Assembly: GCA_963812505.1 (NCBI GenBank)
Contig: CAWEVM010000003.1
Location: 124,001 to 188,000 of the forward strand
Source: JAMXLO01 sp963812505
Lineage (GTDB): Bacteria; Pseudomonadota; Alphaproteobacteria; Acetobacterales; Acetobacteraceae
Direction: 5' to 3'
Length of the DNA: 64,000 bases
The notes below the pieces were generated by a model that was not told where the DNA came from, ran no database searches, and saw nothing but the letters and a program-made list of their open reading frames with translations. This document shows positions 16,599-25,709 of this stretch, one piece after another. Made by a program: the position numbers and the translations under genes. Numbering within the stretch: position 1 is the stretch's first letter; the number at the start of each line of letters is the position of its first letter.

Positions 16599-16987
16599 GT
16601 CGCCAACTCCTGGCGGACGATATTCATGGCCCAGCACAAGCCGACCGCCGCACCTTTCATAAACGGCAGCAACGCGAGACACATAAGGAGCGTCACCGGC
16701 AGCCAGATCGCGAATTCTACCCAGAGCGGAGGCTCATAGACGTTGTCCGTCCATACGAAGAGCGCGACTATGACGTGACCGGCAACAAAGACGGTCAGAT
16801 AAGGTGGGAAGTCGTCGGACGGATAGGCCGCGTTGTCGTTGCCACAGACTTCGCAGGGCGAGAGGATGGTCAAATACCCTCTGAGCAGTTGCCCCTTGCC
16901 GCAATTGGGGCAGCGGCGAGCAAGCCCGCGTTTCAGTCCCGTCCAGATCGACTTCTCGTCGGCCATCAAGGCCGGATCATGGCCCAT
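16595..16987 (-). CDS. DUF983 family zinc-ribbon membrane protein
   Basis: The 130-residue protein begins with a zinc-ribbon (RRCPNCGKGQLLRGYL...PCEVCG) and ends with two hydrophobic helices (YLTVFVAGHVIVALFVW and EFAIWLPVTLLMCLALLPF). DUF983 proteins are common in alphaproteobacteria, sometimes beside cytochrome oxidase genes; function is unknown. ATG 16987 follows GGAG. It is divergent from the MOSC gene. Confidence 0.85.
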   Translation of the reverse strand: MGHDPALMADEKSIWTGLKRGLARRCPNCGKGQLLRGYLTILSPCEVCGNDNAAYPSDDFPPYLTVFVAGHVIVALFVWTDNVYEPPLWVEFAIWLPVTLLMCLALLPFMKGAAVGLCWAMNIVRQELAT

Positions 16988-17097
16988 GTTGGCCGCTCCG
17001 CCAACCGACCGTGGCGTTGGGGCACTGCGTGTCGTCTTGACCTGCACTCCCTTCTAAACACACTGCTGCCTCCGATGGCAGCCGCACTGGAGGTTCC

Positions 17098-18862
17098 ATG
17101 ATGGGCATGATCGTTTCGGTCAATGTCGGACTTCCCAAGGAAGTCGCATGGCAGGGCAGGACTGTCCGGACGGCGGTCTGGAAGACGCCGGTGACGGGCC
17201 GGGTTTTCGCCCGCCGGCTGAACCTCGATGGCGACGGCCAGGGGGACCTCCGCGGCCATGGCGGCGAGCAACGTGCGATTATGGTGTACCAGCTCGAACT
17301 CCTACCGGTACTGGACGAAGTATCTTGGGCGGTCGGATCTCGTGGCCGGGAATTTCGGCGAGAACCTCACAGTGGAGGGCCTCGCCGACAACGAGGTCTG
17401 CATCGGCGATCGCTTCAGGATAGGCGGCGCCGTCGTCGAGGTCAGCCAGCCACGCGACACCTGCTACCGCGTCGGCATCAGGCTGAACCATCCGGAGATT
17501 GCTGCGCTGCTGGTTGCGCACCATCGGCCCGGATTTTATTTCCGGGTCATACAGGAAGGCGAGATCGGCGCCGGCGACCGCATCGAGAAACTCTCTGACG
17601 GACCCGAACGCATGACGGTCGCCGAGATCGATGCCCTGCTTTATTCGGCCGAGCACCCGCCCGAAGGCTTGCGCCGCGCAGTCCGAATTCCGGCACTCAG
17701 CAAGGACTGGCAAGGCTCGATGCAGGCGCTGCTCGACGCTGCGGAAGCGGGAGGCACAACGGGCAACGCTGGCCTCGGCTTAGGCGCGTCGGCGCCCCTT
17801 GCGTGGCGAGGCTTCCGCCCGGTTGTGGTCGTTGCCTCGCGCGAGGAAAGCGAGGACGTCCGATCGTTCGAGTTGGCGGCCGATGATGGCTCGCCGCTAC
17901 CACCGGCACTACCCGGCCAATACATCATGGTCCGCGTGCGACCGGATCCGGACGCTCCCGCCGTCACGCGAAGCTATTCGCTGTGCGGTTCGCCCGGGAC
18001 CTCCAACTATCGGATTGGCGTCAAAAACGAGGGCCTCGCAAGCGGCTTTCTCCATCAAAGCGTCCGGGCAGGCAGTCGCTTGGAGATCAGCGCTCCACGT
18101 GGCTCGTTCATGCTCGCGGCCGGTGCGACGCCCGTCGTCCTTATCAGCGCCGGTGTCGGCGTCACGCCGATGTTGGCGATGTTGCATGGTGCGGCGGCTA
18201 CAAACGCCGGGGCGTCTCGGCCGATTTGGTGGCTGCATTCAGCCCGCGATCGGGCGCACCATTCGTTCGCCAAGGAGGCAGACGATGTGCTTGTTGCGCT
18301 GCGGGCGTCGCGTCGCTGCGTGATCTACAGTCGGCCTGCGCCGGGAGACTTGCTTGGCCAGGACTTCGATCGACCTGGCCATCTTTCACTCCAATTGCTC
18401 CACGAGTTGGGGATTCCCCAAGACGCCGATTTCTATTTGTGTGGCCCACCCCGCTTCCTCGAGGATTTCCAGAACGGTTTGGCGGCATGGGGCATTCCCT
18501 GGCCCAGGGTCCATGTCGAATTGTTCGGGCCAGCGCCCACTCGTACGCCGGGCATCGCCGGCGTCGCCGCGGCCTTACCGCATCGTCCTGCCGGCCGCGA
18601 GGGCGGCGGACCCATCGTGACGTTCTTGCGAAGCGGTCTCGCCGTGCCCTGGGACGTCCGCTTTGGCAGCCTGCTCGAATTGGCGGAAGCCTGCGCCGTT
18701 CCCGTGCGTTGGGCTTGCCGAACCGGCGTATGCCACAGCTGCGAGAGTGGCTTGATCGAAGGCGAACTCGCCTATGCGCCAGAGCCGTTGGACTCACCAG
18801 CCGAAGGCAACGCACTCATCTGCTGCTCAACGCCAAGAACCGCCGTCGAGCTCGACCTCTAA
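17098..18862 (+). pseudogene. MOSC domain-ferredoxin reductase fusion, frameshifted
   Basis: Two overlapping frames together encode one 587-residue protein. It comprises a MOSC domain (residues 1-165, VNVGLPKEVAWQGRTVRTAV, GHGGEQRAIMVYQL, FGENLTVEGL), a YiiM-type helical part, an FAD/NAD reductase domain (about 235-440, RSYSLCGSP, GVGVTPMLAM) and a plant-type 2Fe-2S domain (CRTGVCHSCESG...ICC). The frame breaks at 17296-17299: removing one A from CTCGAACTCC restores the family sequence YQLDSYRYW. All later motifs are intact, so this is a very recent mutation or a base-calling error. The family links molybdenum-cofactor-type MOSC proteins to electron transfer. Confidence 0.85.
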
Positions 18863-18879
18863 AGTAGGCGTCACGGAAC

Positions 18880-18898
18880 GTGTCAACGACTTTGACAC
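18880..18898. other. Short dyad GTGTCAA-N5-TTGACAC
   Basis: A perfect 7-bp inverted repeat 18 bp after the MOSC-reductase stop. It could be a weak terminator stem or an operator; no T-run follows. Confidence 0.3.
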
Positions 18899-19070
18899 AG
18901 CTATGTCCGGCCTTTAGGCGTGATTACGTGATGGCTGCTACCGGACTTGGGCCAAGCGAATTTGCCATCACCGAGTTCTTTGCGCTCAGTGAGTAGGACC
19001 GCAGTGGGTGGAAAGCGGGCGCCCGACGGGGCTACGATCTTGGAGGCTGATTCCGCATTGGAGAGCTTAC

Positions 19071-19652
19071 ATGGAACGATATAGCGGCGGGTCGATTGTG
19101 GTCTCAGATTACAATCCGGCGTGGCCGGAGACCTTCGAGCAGGAGCGCACGAGCCTTCTTACCGCGCTCGGCCCCCTTGTGCTGACCATCGAGCATATTG
19201 GGAGTACGGCCGTGCCAGGTTTGGCTGCCAAGCCGATCATCGATATCCAGTTAAGCGTACGCGCCCTCGCGGATGCACGATCAAGCTGCGTCGGGCCGGT
19301 TCAGGCGCTGGGTTATGCTTACATGCCGCAGTACGAGGCCCGATTGCCAGGCGAGCTTTTCTTCCGGAAGGGACCTTCCGGGCCATGGACACACCACCTC
19401 CATATTTTGCAAGGAGACCATCCCCGGTGGCGGCGCCGGCTTCTGTTTCGTGACTATTTGCGCAACCATCCCGAGGTAGTTCACGCCTACGCGAAGCTGA
19501 AGAGAGATCTGGCCGCGGCGTTCGATGACGATATCTCTGGTTATATGAATGCCAAGACTGCGTTCGTCGCGGCAACGTTGGCCGAGGCGCTCGGTCCAGG
19601 CGAGCAAGTGTTACTCGACAGACCCCTCCCGCCAGAGACATCGCGATCCTGA
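19071..19652 (+). CDS. GrpB family protein
   Basis: The 193-residue protein matches GrpB/YqkA of the nucleotidyltransferase superfamily: VVSDYNPAWPETFEQE, the signature IEHIGSTAVPGLAAKPIIDIQ and a C-terminal HPEVVHAYAKLKRDLA. The exact reaction is not established; domains of this type are sometimes fused to dephospho-CoA kinase. ATG 19071 follows GGAG at normal spacing. No clear operon partner. Confidence 0.88.
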   Translation: MERYSGGSIVVSDYNPAWPETFEQERTSLLTALGPLVLTIEHIGSTAVPGLAAKPIIDIQLSVRALADARSSCVGPVQALGYAYMPQYEARLPGELFFRKGPSGPWTHHLHILQGDHPRWRRRLLFRDYLRNHPEVVHAYAKLKRDLAAAFDDDISGYMNAKTAFVAATLAEALGPGEQVLLDRPLPPETSRS

Positions 19653-19976
19653 TCGGCGCTGCGAATATCCAGGCAAGCGGGCGGAAGGCCGGGTTTTGGT
19701 TGACTGCGGTCCTCCGGGATCCATCGTTTGGGCCACCCGCCGTATCGAACGTCCAGTTATCCCCGCCCGTCTAGTCACGGCTTTTGGCGCAGGTCGATTG
19801 TGTTCGGCGTCTAAACAATGGGCGTGAGTGAGAGCATCCTTCCATCCCGGCGGGTCTAAACTTCGAGGGGGTCTGTGTCTCACTTTGTTGGCACGGCGGG
19901 TCAAAGGTGCCTGACAAAGGTCGGCGCCAGCGAGTGGACGTGACCATCTGTCGCGCGTCTGTGGGGATCTCCTGCT
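19653..19976. other. Non-coding stretch, possible insertion-sequence scar
   Basis: No convincing gene. The sequence around 19850-19920 (GGGTCTGTGTCTCACTTTG and TCAAAGGTGCCTGACAAAGG) has the look of insertion-sequence ends and sits where the neighbouring GNAT fragment is cut off, but I cannot identify the element. Confidence 0.3.
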
Positions 19977-20135
19977 GATCCACGACATAAAGAACTCAGG
20001 GGTCTTGTTTCCCAGCCATCGGCTCAAAATCGCCGGGTCATTTCGGTGATCCGCGTGGCACAATTCCGCTATCGAGCGCCTCAGCACTCTGCAAGCGGCA
20101 TGCGCGTCCTCTGCCACAGCATCTCGTATCTCCAT
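19977..20135 (-). pseudogene. Truncated GNAT acetyltransferase
   Basis: 53 residues (MEIRDAVAEDAHAACRVLRR, then SIAELCHADHRNDPAILSRW and LGNKTPEFFMSWI) match the start of a GNAT acetyltransferase of about 160 residues. The sequence then loses homology and the acetyl-CoA-binding motif is missing. No ribosome-binding site is seen. It appears to be the 5' stub left after an insertion or deletion. Confidence 0.65.
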
Positions 20136-20238
20136 GGCAGGAGGGTGCCAGCCCGCATGACGGGCGACAACCAGCGGGGAAGGCGCTCTGTGGCCCGCAG
20201 TATCGCCCGTCGCCAGACTGTGGTACAGGCGCAAATGC

Positions 20239-21072
20239 TCACTTGGCCGAAGGGGTTGCCGCTGCCAAACCCGGTCGGTTCAGCACGTCGTGAAGGAAAT
20301 TCCGCACCTGCTTCTCGGCGTCTTGAGTTGCTTCCGGATCATAAGACATGTGATGGCCAAGAATTTGATATGGGCCGGTTGCGGGAACGTCGAAGTCGTG
20401 TGTCGCGTTAGGATACACGACAAGTTTGATCGGGGCACCTTTTTTGGTGGCATTTTCAGTCATTTCTCGGCAGGCATGTGCCCATGCCCAATCATCCTTC
20501 TCGCCGATCAGGATCAGCGTGGGTACGCTGACCATACCACTGTCGCCGGTGCATGTCGGATAGAACGCTACAGCTCCACGGAACTTCACGTGATACATCT
20601 GTTGCCACAAATTCCTTTCCACATCGCCAACCGCAGCGACACCACCGAGTGAAGAACCAAGGACGGCCACTCGATCCGGAATCACGAAGGGCTTTGTTGT
20701 CAGGTATTGCAGTGCCGAAAAGGCGTCGACTTCAACGCCGGATGTCGGCCCATTGCAGTCTGCCATGTTTCGCGGTGTGAAGCTGTCGATGGTGAGCGCC
20801 ACGTAACTCCATGACCGGAGTTGATCGGCCCAGTGCGTTTCGCGCGGTCCAAAGCCCGCGCAGCCATGCAAGAGGACGACAGCCGGAAATGGTCCTTTGC
20901 CATACGGCCGGGTCAGATACCCCAAGAGAGGCTGTTTGCTCTCGAACGCCTGCGGAGCAACCTGCACCAATGCGGCTGATGGTGCTGCGGTTACCGTGGC
21001 GGTTGTCGCCGCCGCCAGCGACAATGCAAGTGCGGTGGCACTGATACGTTCACACGTCATTGCGCGAGGCAT
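20239..21072 (-). CDS. Secreted dienelactone hydrolase-family protein
   Basis: The 277-residue alpha/beta hydrolase starts with a signal peptide (ALALSLAAATTATVTAAPSA). It shows the oxyanion strand PAVVLLHGCAGFGPRE, a nucleophile elbow GSSLGG, the acid region in LILIGEKDDWAW and the His in YPNATHDFD. The periplasmic location is inferred. Substrates of this family range from dienelactones to cutin-like esters. ATG 21072 is preferred (GGAAGAG upstream). Confidence 0.85.
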   Translation of the reverse strand: MPRAMTCERISATALALSLAAATTATVTAAPSAALVQVAPQAFESKQPLLGYLTRPYGKGPFPAVVLLHGCAGFGPRETHWADQLRSWSYVALTIDSFTPRNMADCNGPTSGVEVDAFSALQYLTTKPFVIPDRVAVLGSSLGGVAAVGDVERNLWQQMYHVKFRGAVAFYPTCTGDSGMVSVPTLILIGEKDDWAWAHACREMTENATKKGAPIKLVVYPNATHDFDVPATGPYQILGHHMSYDPEATQDAEKQVRNFLHDVLNRPGLAAATPSAK

Positions 21073-21205
21073 CGGCGCTCTTCCCGGAACGTGACGCAAC
21101 CAGGCAAATATAGCCAAAAACCAGCCATGTGGCACGCCTCAATGCCTCGTCCGGTCTCGGTGCATAAATCAAGCTTTCCGCAGCAAGACCGGCTAGGCTG
21201 CCTGG

Positions 21206-21646
21206 ATGCAAGCCAAGCGCATTATTCAGATTATTACCGATTGGGCGAAGGCACAGCCAACGCTTCAGGCCGTGGCTCTCGTTGGTTCACACGCACGCGG
21301 ATCCGCGGGTCCGGCCTCTGATATTGACCTTGTGCTGATCGCGACCAATCCGCGCGCCTTCCGGGTGGAAACGGCATGGCTCGAGACAATTGACTGGAAC
21401 GCTGTGGGTGCTCGACCGCAGAAGTGGCAGGATGAGGATTATGGGGAACTCCGGTCGCGCCGCTTGTGGCTTGAAAAGAACCACGGCGAGATCGAATTCG
21501 GTTTCGCCTCGCCCTCATGGGCTGAAGTGAACCCACTCGACCCCGGAACCCGGCGCGTGATCGCTGATGGGTGCCAAATCCTTCACGATCCGAGAAAGAT
21601 ACTACGCCGCCTATGTGATGCCGTAACCGGGCCCGGATGTTCATAA
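21206..21646 (+). CDS. Nucleotidyltransferase-domain protein (ANT-like)
   Basis: The 146-residue protein has the minimal nucleotidyltransferase signature GSHARGSAGPASDIDLVLI, with both metal-binding aspartates, followed by a helical part. It resembles streptomycin adenylyltransferase-like and toxin-antitoxin MNT-like proteins, but is not close enough to any named resistance enzyme to call a function. No HEPN partner gene is adjacent. Confidence 0.78.
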   Translation: MQAKRIIQIITDWAKAQPTLQAVALVGSHARGSAGPASDIDLVLIATNPRAFRVETAWLETIDWNAVGARPQKWQDEDYGELRSRRLWLEKNHGEIEFGFASPSWAEVNPLDPGTRRVIADGCQILHDPRKILRRLCDAVTGPGCS

Positions 21647-21689
21647 GCTTGTTACAACACGCCCGACCGCCCTCCAAGACGGGGCTGCG

Positions 21690-22133
21690 CTAATCGTCAC
21701 GCGGCTCGCCAACGACCTTTGCCGCCGACGAGACGAGCCCACGTTGAGCATGCTTCATTCCATCGGGAAGCTGAAGCCAGGCATGCTTCGATTCTTCGAA
21801 GACAGACACCGAGGGCGGTGGAAATGTCGGGTCCGCGAATGCGCCAACAGCGATGACGCACCAGCCTGGCCGGAAATCTCCATCCCAATACAACGATGTT
21901 CCGCACGACGGGCAGAAGTGGAAGCGAACCTTGCGCCCTTCCTGTCCATCCCGTTCAAAAACCTTGCGATCCCCTTCGATCGCGACCTCAGACTTCTCGA
22001 AAATCGCCCCACTGCCCGCCAATGTTCCAGTCCTTCGCTGGCAATCGCGGCAGTGGCATAAGCTCACCATGAGAGGGTCGCCGGATATTCTCGCGCGAAG
22101 CGACCCGCAATGGCATTGAGCGAGCCTATTCAT
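21690..22133 (-). CDS. GFA/CENP-V domain protein
   Basis: The 147-residue zinc protein has the GFA pattern: CHCGSLRARISG, LCHCRDCQRRTG and FCPSCGTSLYWD, providing the two Cys-rich zinc sites. Relatives include a glutathione-formaldehyde adduct-forming enzyme, but most members have no known reaction. ATG 22133 is set by a strong AAAGGAGG ribosome-binding site. Confidence 0.88.
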   Translation of the reverse strand: MNRLAQCHCGSLRARISGDPLMVSLCHCRDCQRRTGTLAGSGAIFEKSEVAIEGDRKVFERDGQEGRKVRFHFCPSCGTSLYWDGDFRPGWCVIAVGAFADPTFPPPSVSVFEESKHAWLQLPDGMKHAQRGLVSSAAKVVGEPRDD

Positions 22134-22488
22134 TTGCCACCTCCTTTGCATAGATAGGATTTCGGCAGCGGGCGCTGCCGTCATGCATTTCCGAGCGTTT
22201 CTGGGGAAGCCCCAGATGGGGCCCGGCTTCGGCCGAAAAGTCGAGACACAGGGCCTTCGGCTTGCCAGCCGTGCAGAAGTCAAAATTTTTGCTTCGAACC
22301 AAGGCCACTGATGCCATTGAACTTTTCTGACGCATTACTGTAAGTCTGTACGAAATTCGGCCCGGACTTTTTTTGCCAACCCGCCGCGGTTGCGCGACAC
22401 CGCGCCAACTCGTCCGGACGCACACCGCAAGCCGCGGTCGTCTCATCCGATGCAGCAATGTCTCATTCAGACGCACCGTGAGACGCGA
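22134..22488. other. Intergenic region with hairpins
   Basis: 355 bp without a gene. It contains the GFA promoter side, a small stem-loop CGGCAGC-GGGC-GCTGCCG near 22162-22179 and an AT-rich patch (CAAAATTTTTGC, ACTTTTTTTGCC) between 22275 and 22375. It also receives the 3' end of the ferritin-like operon. Confidence 0.45.
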
Positions 22489-23349
22489 TCATGCCTGTTT
22501 CCGCAGATACGGCCGTCGCCGGTCCCAGGTGCGCAGGCCCGCCACCGCCATGTTGGCGATCGCCGGCAGCAGACGCGGCTGCAGCAGGTTCGGATCGAAC
22601 GCACGCATGCGGCGCCCGTTCTCAGAGTAGCAGTCCTCGACAAACCGACGGAAACTGAAGCCGTCGAGGAACATATTGGCCTCGGTGATCGCAAAATCTC
22701 TGCCGTCGTTGATGTCCTTGCCACGGCGAGCCATGCCGAGCAAACGGCGAAGCGCGCGGCCATAATACCAGGTGGAGGTCAGTGCGCGGAGCGGTGGCGC
22801 CCCGCGTCCACGCTGCACCTCGCGCCACGCCATGTAGTTGATGAAGAAGACGATGTGCCGTGTTTCCTCGTGCATCAGCACGTCGAATATCTCGAACATG
22901 CCCTCCGGCAGGAATTCCGACTGCCGCGCGGTCTTGAAGGCCCCAAATCCCAGGAAGCTGTCCATGCATTCACCAAATCCGAAATCGATGAACGCGGTCT
23001 CCAGGTTAGCCGGGAACGCCTCCAGCGGCTGCTCGGTCGCGGCGAGACCGTAGCGATCGATCATGACGCGGAGCAGTTGCGCATGCCGCGCTTCCTCCAC
23101 GCCTTGCAAGGCGACGGCCTCACGCACCAGCGGATCCTGAACCATTGGCGTGAATGCCGCGACGATCGCTCCGGCGCGACGTTCGGTGTGGTACACCTCC
23201 TGCCAGAACGGCACCGAGCGAAGCCGGTCAAGCTGTGCGTCGTCCAGCTCAGGCCATGGCAGCACCGCGGGATCGTACAGCTCGTGCGTCTCCAGGAACT
23301 GCCGGCAGAACAGCTCCTTGTGGGCGTCGGACCCAACCTTGATCGTCAT
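22489..23349 (-). CDS. Ferritin-like diiron protein (B)
   Basis: The 286-residue, mostly helical protein carries paired metal motifs: GVEEARHAQLLRVM and HEETRHIVFFINY, with additional acidic positions (FWQEVYHTE, GFGECMDSFL), a pattern of carboxylate-bridged diiron proteins. I do not know a characterised homolog. It is a paralog of the preceding gene, with the same order of motifs and the same FNPYKPS/YDPAVLPWPELD-type lead-in. Its ATG overlaps that gene's stop by four bases. Confidence 0.75.
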   Translation of the reverse strand: MTIKVGSDAHKELFCRQFLETHELYDPAVLPWPELDDAQLDRLRSVPFWQEVYHTERRAGAIVAAFTPMVQDPLVREAVALQGVEEARHAQLLRVMIDRYGLAATEQPLEAFPANLETAFIDFGFGECMDSFLGFGAFKTARQSEFLPEGMFEIFDVLMHEETRHIVFFINYMAWREVQRGRGAPPLRALTSTWYYGRALRRLLGMARRGKDINDGRDFAITEANMFLDGFSFRRFVEDCYSENGRRMRAFDPNLLQPRLLPAIANMAVAGLRTWDRRRPYLRKQA

Positions 23350-24290
23350 TGAGGAACTCCTGCCGCGCCACGCTGCGGGCGTCGTGCGAACCGACAGACG
23401 AGCCGCGCGATCGCCGGCGTGGTGGTCGGTCGCAACAGCCGATGGTCATAGCCGGCAAATCGTCGATCATTCTCTGTGAGGCAGACCGCCATGAGCGCCG
23501 CCGGACTGATGTCCACGTCACTGACGGACTTGCTGCCGGTCAGCGTGAAGTTGTTGTCCGCTGGTTTGCTGTCGCCGCCACCGAGGCCGCGTGCAATCCC
23601 CATGCGCTCCCAGGCGAGGAACACCCACACCGCGGCGACCCGCAATTCAAACCAGCCGCGTCTCCAGAACGACAAACACCGCCGATGCCATGCGAGCCAG
23701 TTCGCGAACAGCAGAATGTGCCGCGCCTCTTCCTGGATCACCGGCTCGAACGTGTCGACGAGTTCCGGTGGGAAATATCCCGACTGTCGCGCCAGTTCGA
23801 ACAGACCGAATGCGAAGAAGCTGTCGATGCACTCGCTGAACCCGGTGACCAGATACGCCCATTCCGGATCCCGCGGCTCGGCATACACCGGCTCAGGCGC
23901 CAGCGTGATGCCGTATGCCTGCACGAGATTGGCCAGGACCTCCTTGTGGCGTCCCTCCTCCCAGCCGTTCAGCTCGAGCGCCCCACGCCAGTCCGCGTCC
24001 GCCAGGCTGGCGGCATAGCTCTGCATCCGCAGCCGCGCCTTGCCCTCGGTCTGCACCGCGATGTCCCAGATCGGCAGGCTCGTCAGCCGCTCCAGCGCTG
24101 CCCGATCGAGCTGGGGCCAATCGATCACCGACGGCTTGTACGGATTGAACGTCTCATGGAACATCCGACAGGCGGCCTGACGGTGCAGATCGCTTCCCAC
24201 ATGCAGCGGACAGGGATCCGCAGATCGCCAGTGGCGCGCCGCGTGGTCGGCCGCCTCGATCAGCGCACTTTGTTCGATCTTCGGGGTCAT
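23346..24290 (-). CDS. Ferritin-like diiron protein (A)
   Basis: The 314-residue paralog of the next gene has matching metal motifs GWEEGRHKEVLANL and QEEARHILLFANWLAWH plus FSECIDSFFAFG. It has an N-terminal extension (PCPLHVGSDLHRQAACRMFH) and a hydrophobic helix (VAAVWVFLAWERMG). Function is unknown; iron or copper redox chemistry is a reasonable guess from the neighbouring copper chaperone, with which it overlaps by four bases. Confidence 0.75.
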   Translation of the reverse strand: MTPKIEQSALIEAADHAARHWRSADPCPLHVGSDLHRQAACRMFHETFNPYKPSVIDWPQLDRAALERLTSLPIWDIAVQTEGKARLRMQSYAASLADADWRGALELNGWEEGRHKEVLANLVQAYGITLAPEPVYAEPRDPEWAYLVTGFSECIDSFFAFGLFELARQSGYFPPELVDTFEPVIQEEARHILLFANWLAWHRRCLSFWRRGWFELRVAAVWVFLAWERMGIARGLGGGDSKPADNNFTLTGSKSVSDVDISPAALMAVCLTENDRRFAGYDHRLLRPTTTPAIARLVCRFARRPQRGAAGVPQ

Positions 24291-24715
24291 GGCTGCTTGC
24301 CGACAATCGCGGTGACGGTCACCTGGCCCGCCTTGGCGAAGCTGAGCGTGACCGGAAAGCTGTCACCCTGCTTCAGCGCCCGATTAAGACCCATCAACAT
24401 GATGTGGTAGCCGCCTGGGGCGAGCGTTATCGGCTTGCCCGGTTCGATCGGCAGAGGCCCCACCGGCCGCATCTTCATCACGCCATGATCGTCGAAGCTG
24501 CGGTGCAGTGCGGCTTCGGCGGCGACCGGCGTTGTCACGCCGGTCAACGCATCGGGTGCGCCCGTGTCGGTGATGGTCAGGTAGACCACGCCCTCACGCC
24601 CGGCCATCGCGGCACGCGACCAGGCATGATCGATCCGGATATCAGACTGTTCGGCGCGAGCGGCGGTCGTCAGACTTGCGCCGGCAAACGCGGCCAGCAG
24701 GTAACGCCTGTACAT
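24287..24715 (-). CDS. PCu(A)C copper chaperone
   Basis: The 142-residue periplasmic protein has a signal peptide (YLLAAFAGASLTTAARA) and the PCu(A)C copper site spread as H and M ligands: LHRSFDDHGVMKMRPV and PGGYHIMLMGL (H-x10-M-x21-H-x-M type). It delivers Cu(I) to cytochrome oxidase or other cuproproteins. It is the second gene of the operon, 41 bp after the DUF2946-like gene and coupled to ferritin-like A. Confidence 0.92.
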   Translation of the reverse strand: MYRRYLLAAFAGASLTTAARAEQSDIRIDHAWSRAAMAGREGVVYLTITDTGAPDALTGVTTPVAAEAALHRSFDDHGVMKMRPVGPLPIEPGKPITLAPGGYHIMLMGLNRALKQGDSFPVTLSFAKAGQVTVTAIVGKQP

Positions 24716-24755
24716 GACTTTGAGGCTCCACTGATTTGAATCGGCAAACGCAGAG

Positions 24756-25109
24756 TCAGATCGGGGAGGGGGGTCCACGCGGTTGCGCCGCTGCGATCAG
24801 TCGGAGCGGCGGCGCCTGCGGTTGCGTCACCTTGCCACGCGCGCTGGCAACGAATTGCCGGTCGGGCAGGATCGGCATCGGTGGCAGGGTGCCCAGGGGC
24901 GATGCGCTCGATACGCAGACCACGCACAGGACGCAGTTATGCGCGGGATGACCCGGGTGGCGTTGCGCCGGCTGCGATCCACGGTCGGTGTGGCAGATGG
25001 GCGGGTTCGCGACCGGACGAGCCGCGACACTCGGGGGCGCCAGCGAGATTGTGGCAAGGAGCAGGACCTGGCACCAGACGGCGAACAGCGACGCGGCGAA
25101 CCCGATCAT
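24756..25109 (-). CDS. DUF2946-like periplasmic Cys/His protein (1)
   Basis: The 117-residue protein has an N-terminal hydrophobic segment (MIGFAASLFAVWCQVLLLAT), a metal-ligand-like centre (PICHTDRG...HNCVLCVVC) and a C-terminal AAAQPRGPPSPI. It resembles DUF2946, which often sits near copper and other metal transport genes. A second copy with the same layout and a near-identical tail is found at 49648-50013. It is the first gene of the PCu(A)C operon. Confidence 0.7.
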   Translation of the reverse strand: MIGFAASLFAVWCQVLLLATISLAPPSVAARPVANPPICHTDRGSQPAQRHPGHPAHNCVLCVVCVSSASPLGTLPPMPILPDRQFVASARGKVTQPQAPPLRLIAAAQPRGPPSPI

Positions 25110-25474
25110 CGGTTTCAGCCCCTGACAGGGGGCGGTCGTGTTTTGCTGAAGCGCCTGCCGCACAGTCGCACCACTAGCCTCGCGCCACAGCGCCGGCAAG
25201 ACGAGGAGATCAGGGGACTTGCGCCCCATACCGGACTTTGTCGCTCCGGGGCAGGACGCGATCGCCTTGACGGGAAGACCATGAGTCGATCGTTTGACAA
25301 GGCTGGCAAGCAGTCGCCGCTGCCGCTGGTCAGCGCCTGGGCGGCGGACCTCCCTTGCGACCCGCCGGACCCTCTGCTAGACGCCCCGATCCTGCACTGT
25401 TCACCTATTGTGACGGTTCCCTTGACCCTTAGCCGGGTCGCAGGGCGTCACCAAGACCGGAGGGGCGTTGTCCC
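25110..25474. other. Divergent promoter region before rpmF
   Basis: 365 bp between the minus-strand copper operon and rpmF. It must hold promoters for both. An ATG frame at 25281 runs into rpmF out of frame and looks non-coding. In related genomes DUF177 (YceD) often precedes rpmF; I see no trace of it here. Confidence 0.4.
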
Positions 25475-25678
25475 ATGGCAGTTCCCAAGCGCAAGACCTC
25501 GCCGTCCCGTCGCGGCATGCGTCGCAGTCACGAGGCGCTTCCCCACGAGGCGCATGCCGAATGCCCGAATTGCGGCGAACTGAAGCGGCCCCACCACGTC
25601 TGCAGCCATTGCGGCTACTATGATGGACGCGAAGTTGTCCCGGCCGGAGACGCGCTGAAGGGCGCTGTTCGCGCCTGA
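25475..25678 (+). CDS. rpmF: 50S ribosomal protein L32
   Basis: The 67-residue protein has the L32 opening AVPKRKTSPSRRGMRRSHEA and a zinc-ribbon with four cysteines (CPNCGELKRPHHVCSHCGYY), so it is the zinc-binding (C+) form. It assembles into the large subunit. GGAGGGG precedes the ATG. It is followed by plsX after 31 bp, the conserved rpmF-plsX-fabH order. Confidence 0.97.
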   Translation: MAVPKRKTSPSRRGMRRSHEALPHEAHAECPNCGELKRPHHVCSHCGYYDGREVVPAGDALKGAVRA

Positions 25679-25709
25679 CGCCCGGACACGGCGTGGTCTT
25701 TCTCCTCCC

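Noticed and set aside
25281..25583. ATG frame upstream of and overlapping rpmF, candidate DUF177
   Set aside because: The translation does not resemble DUF177 and overlaps rpmF out of frame; treated as chance.
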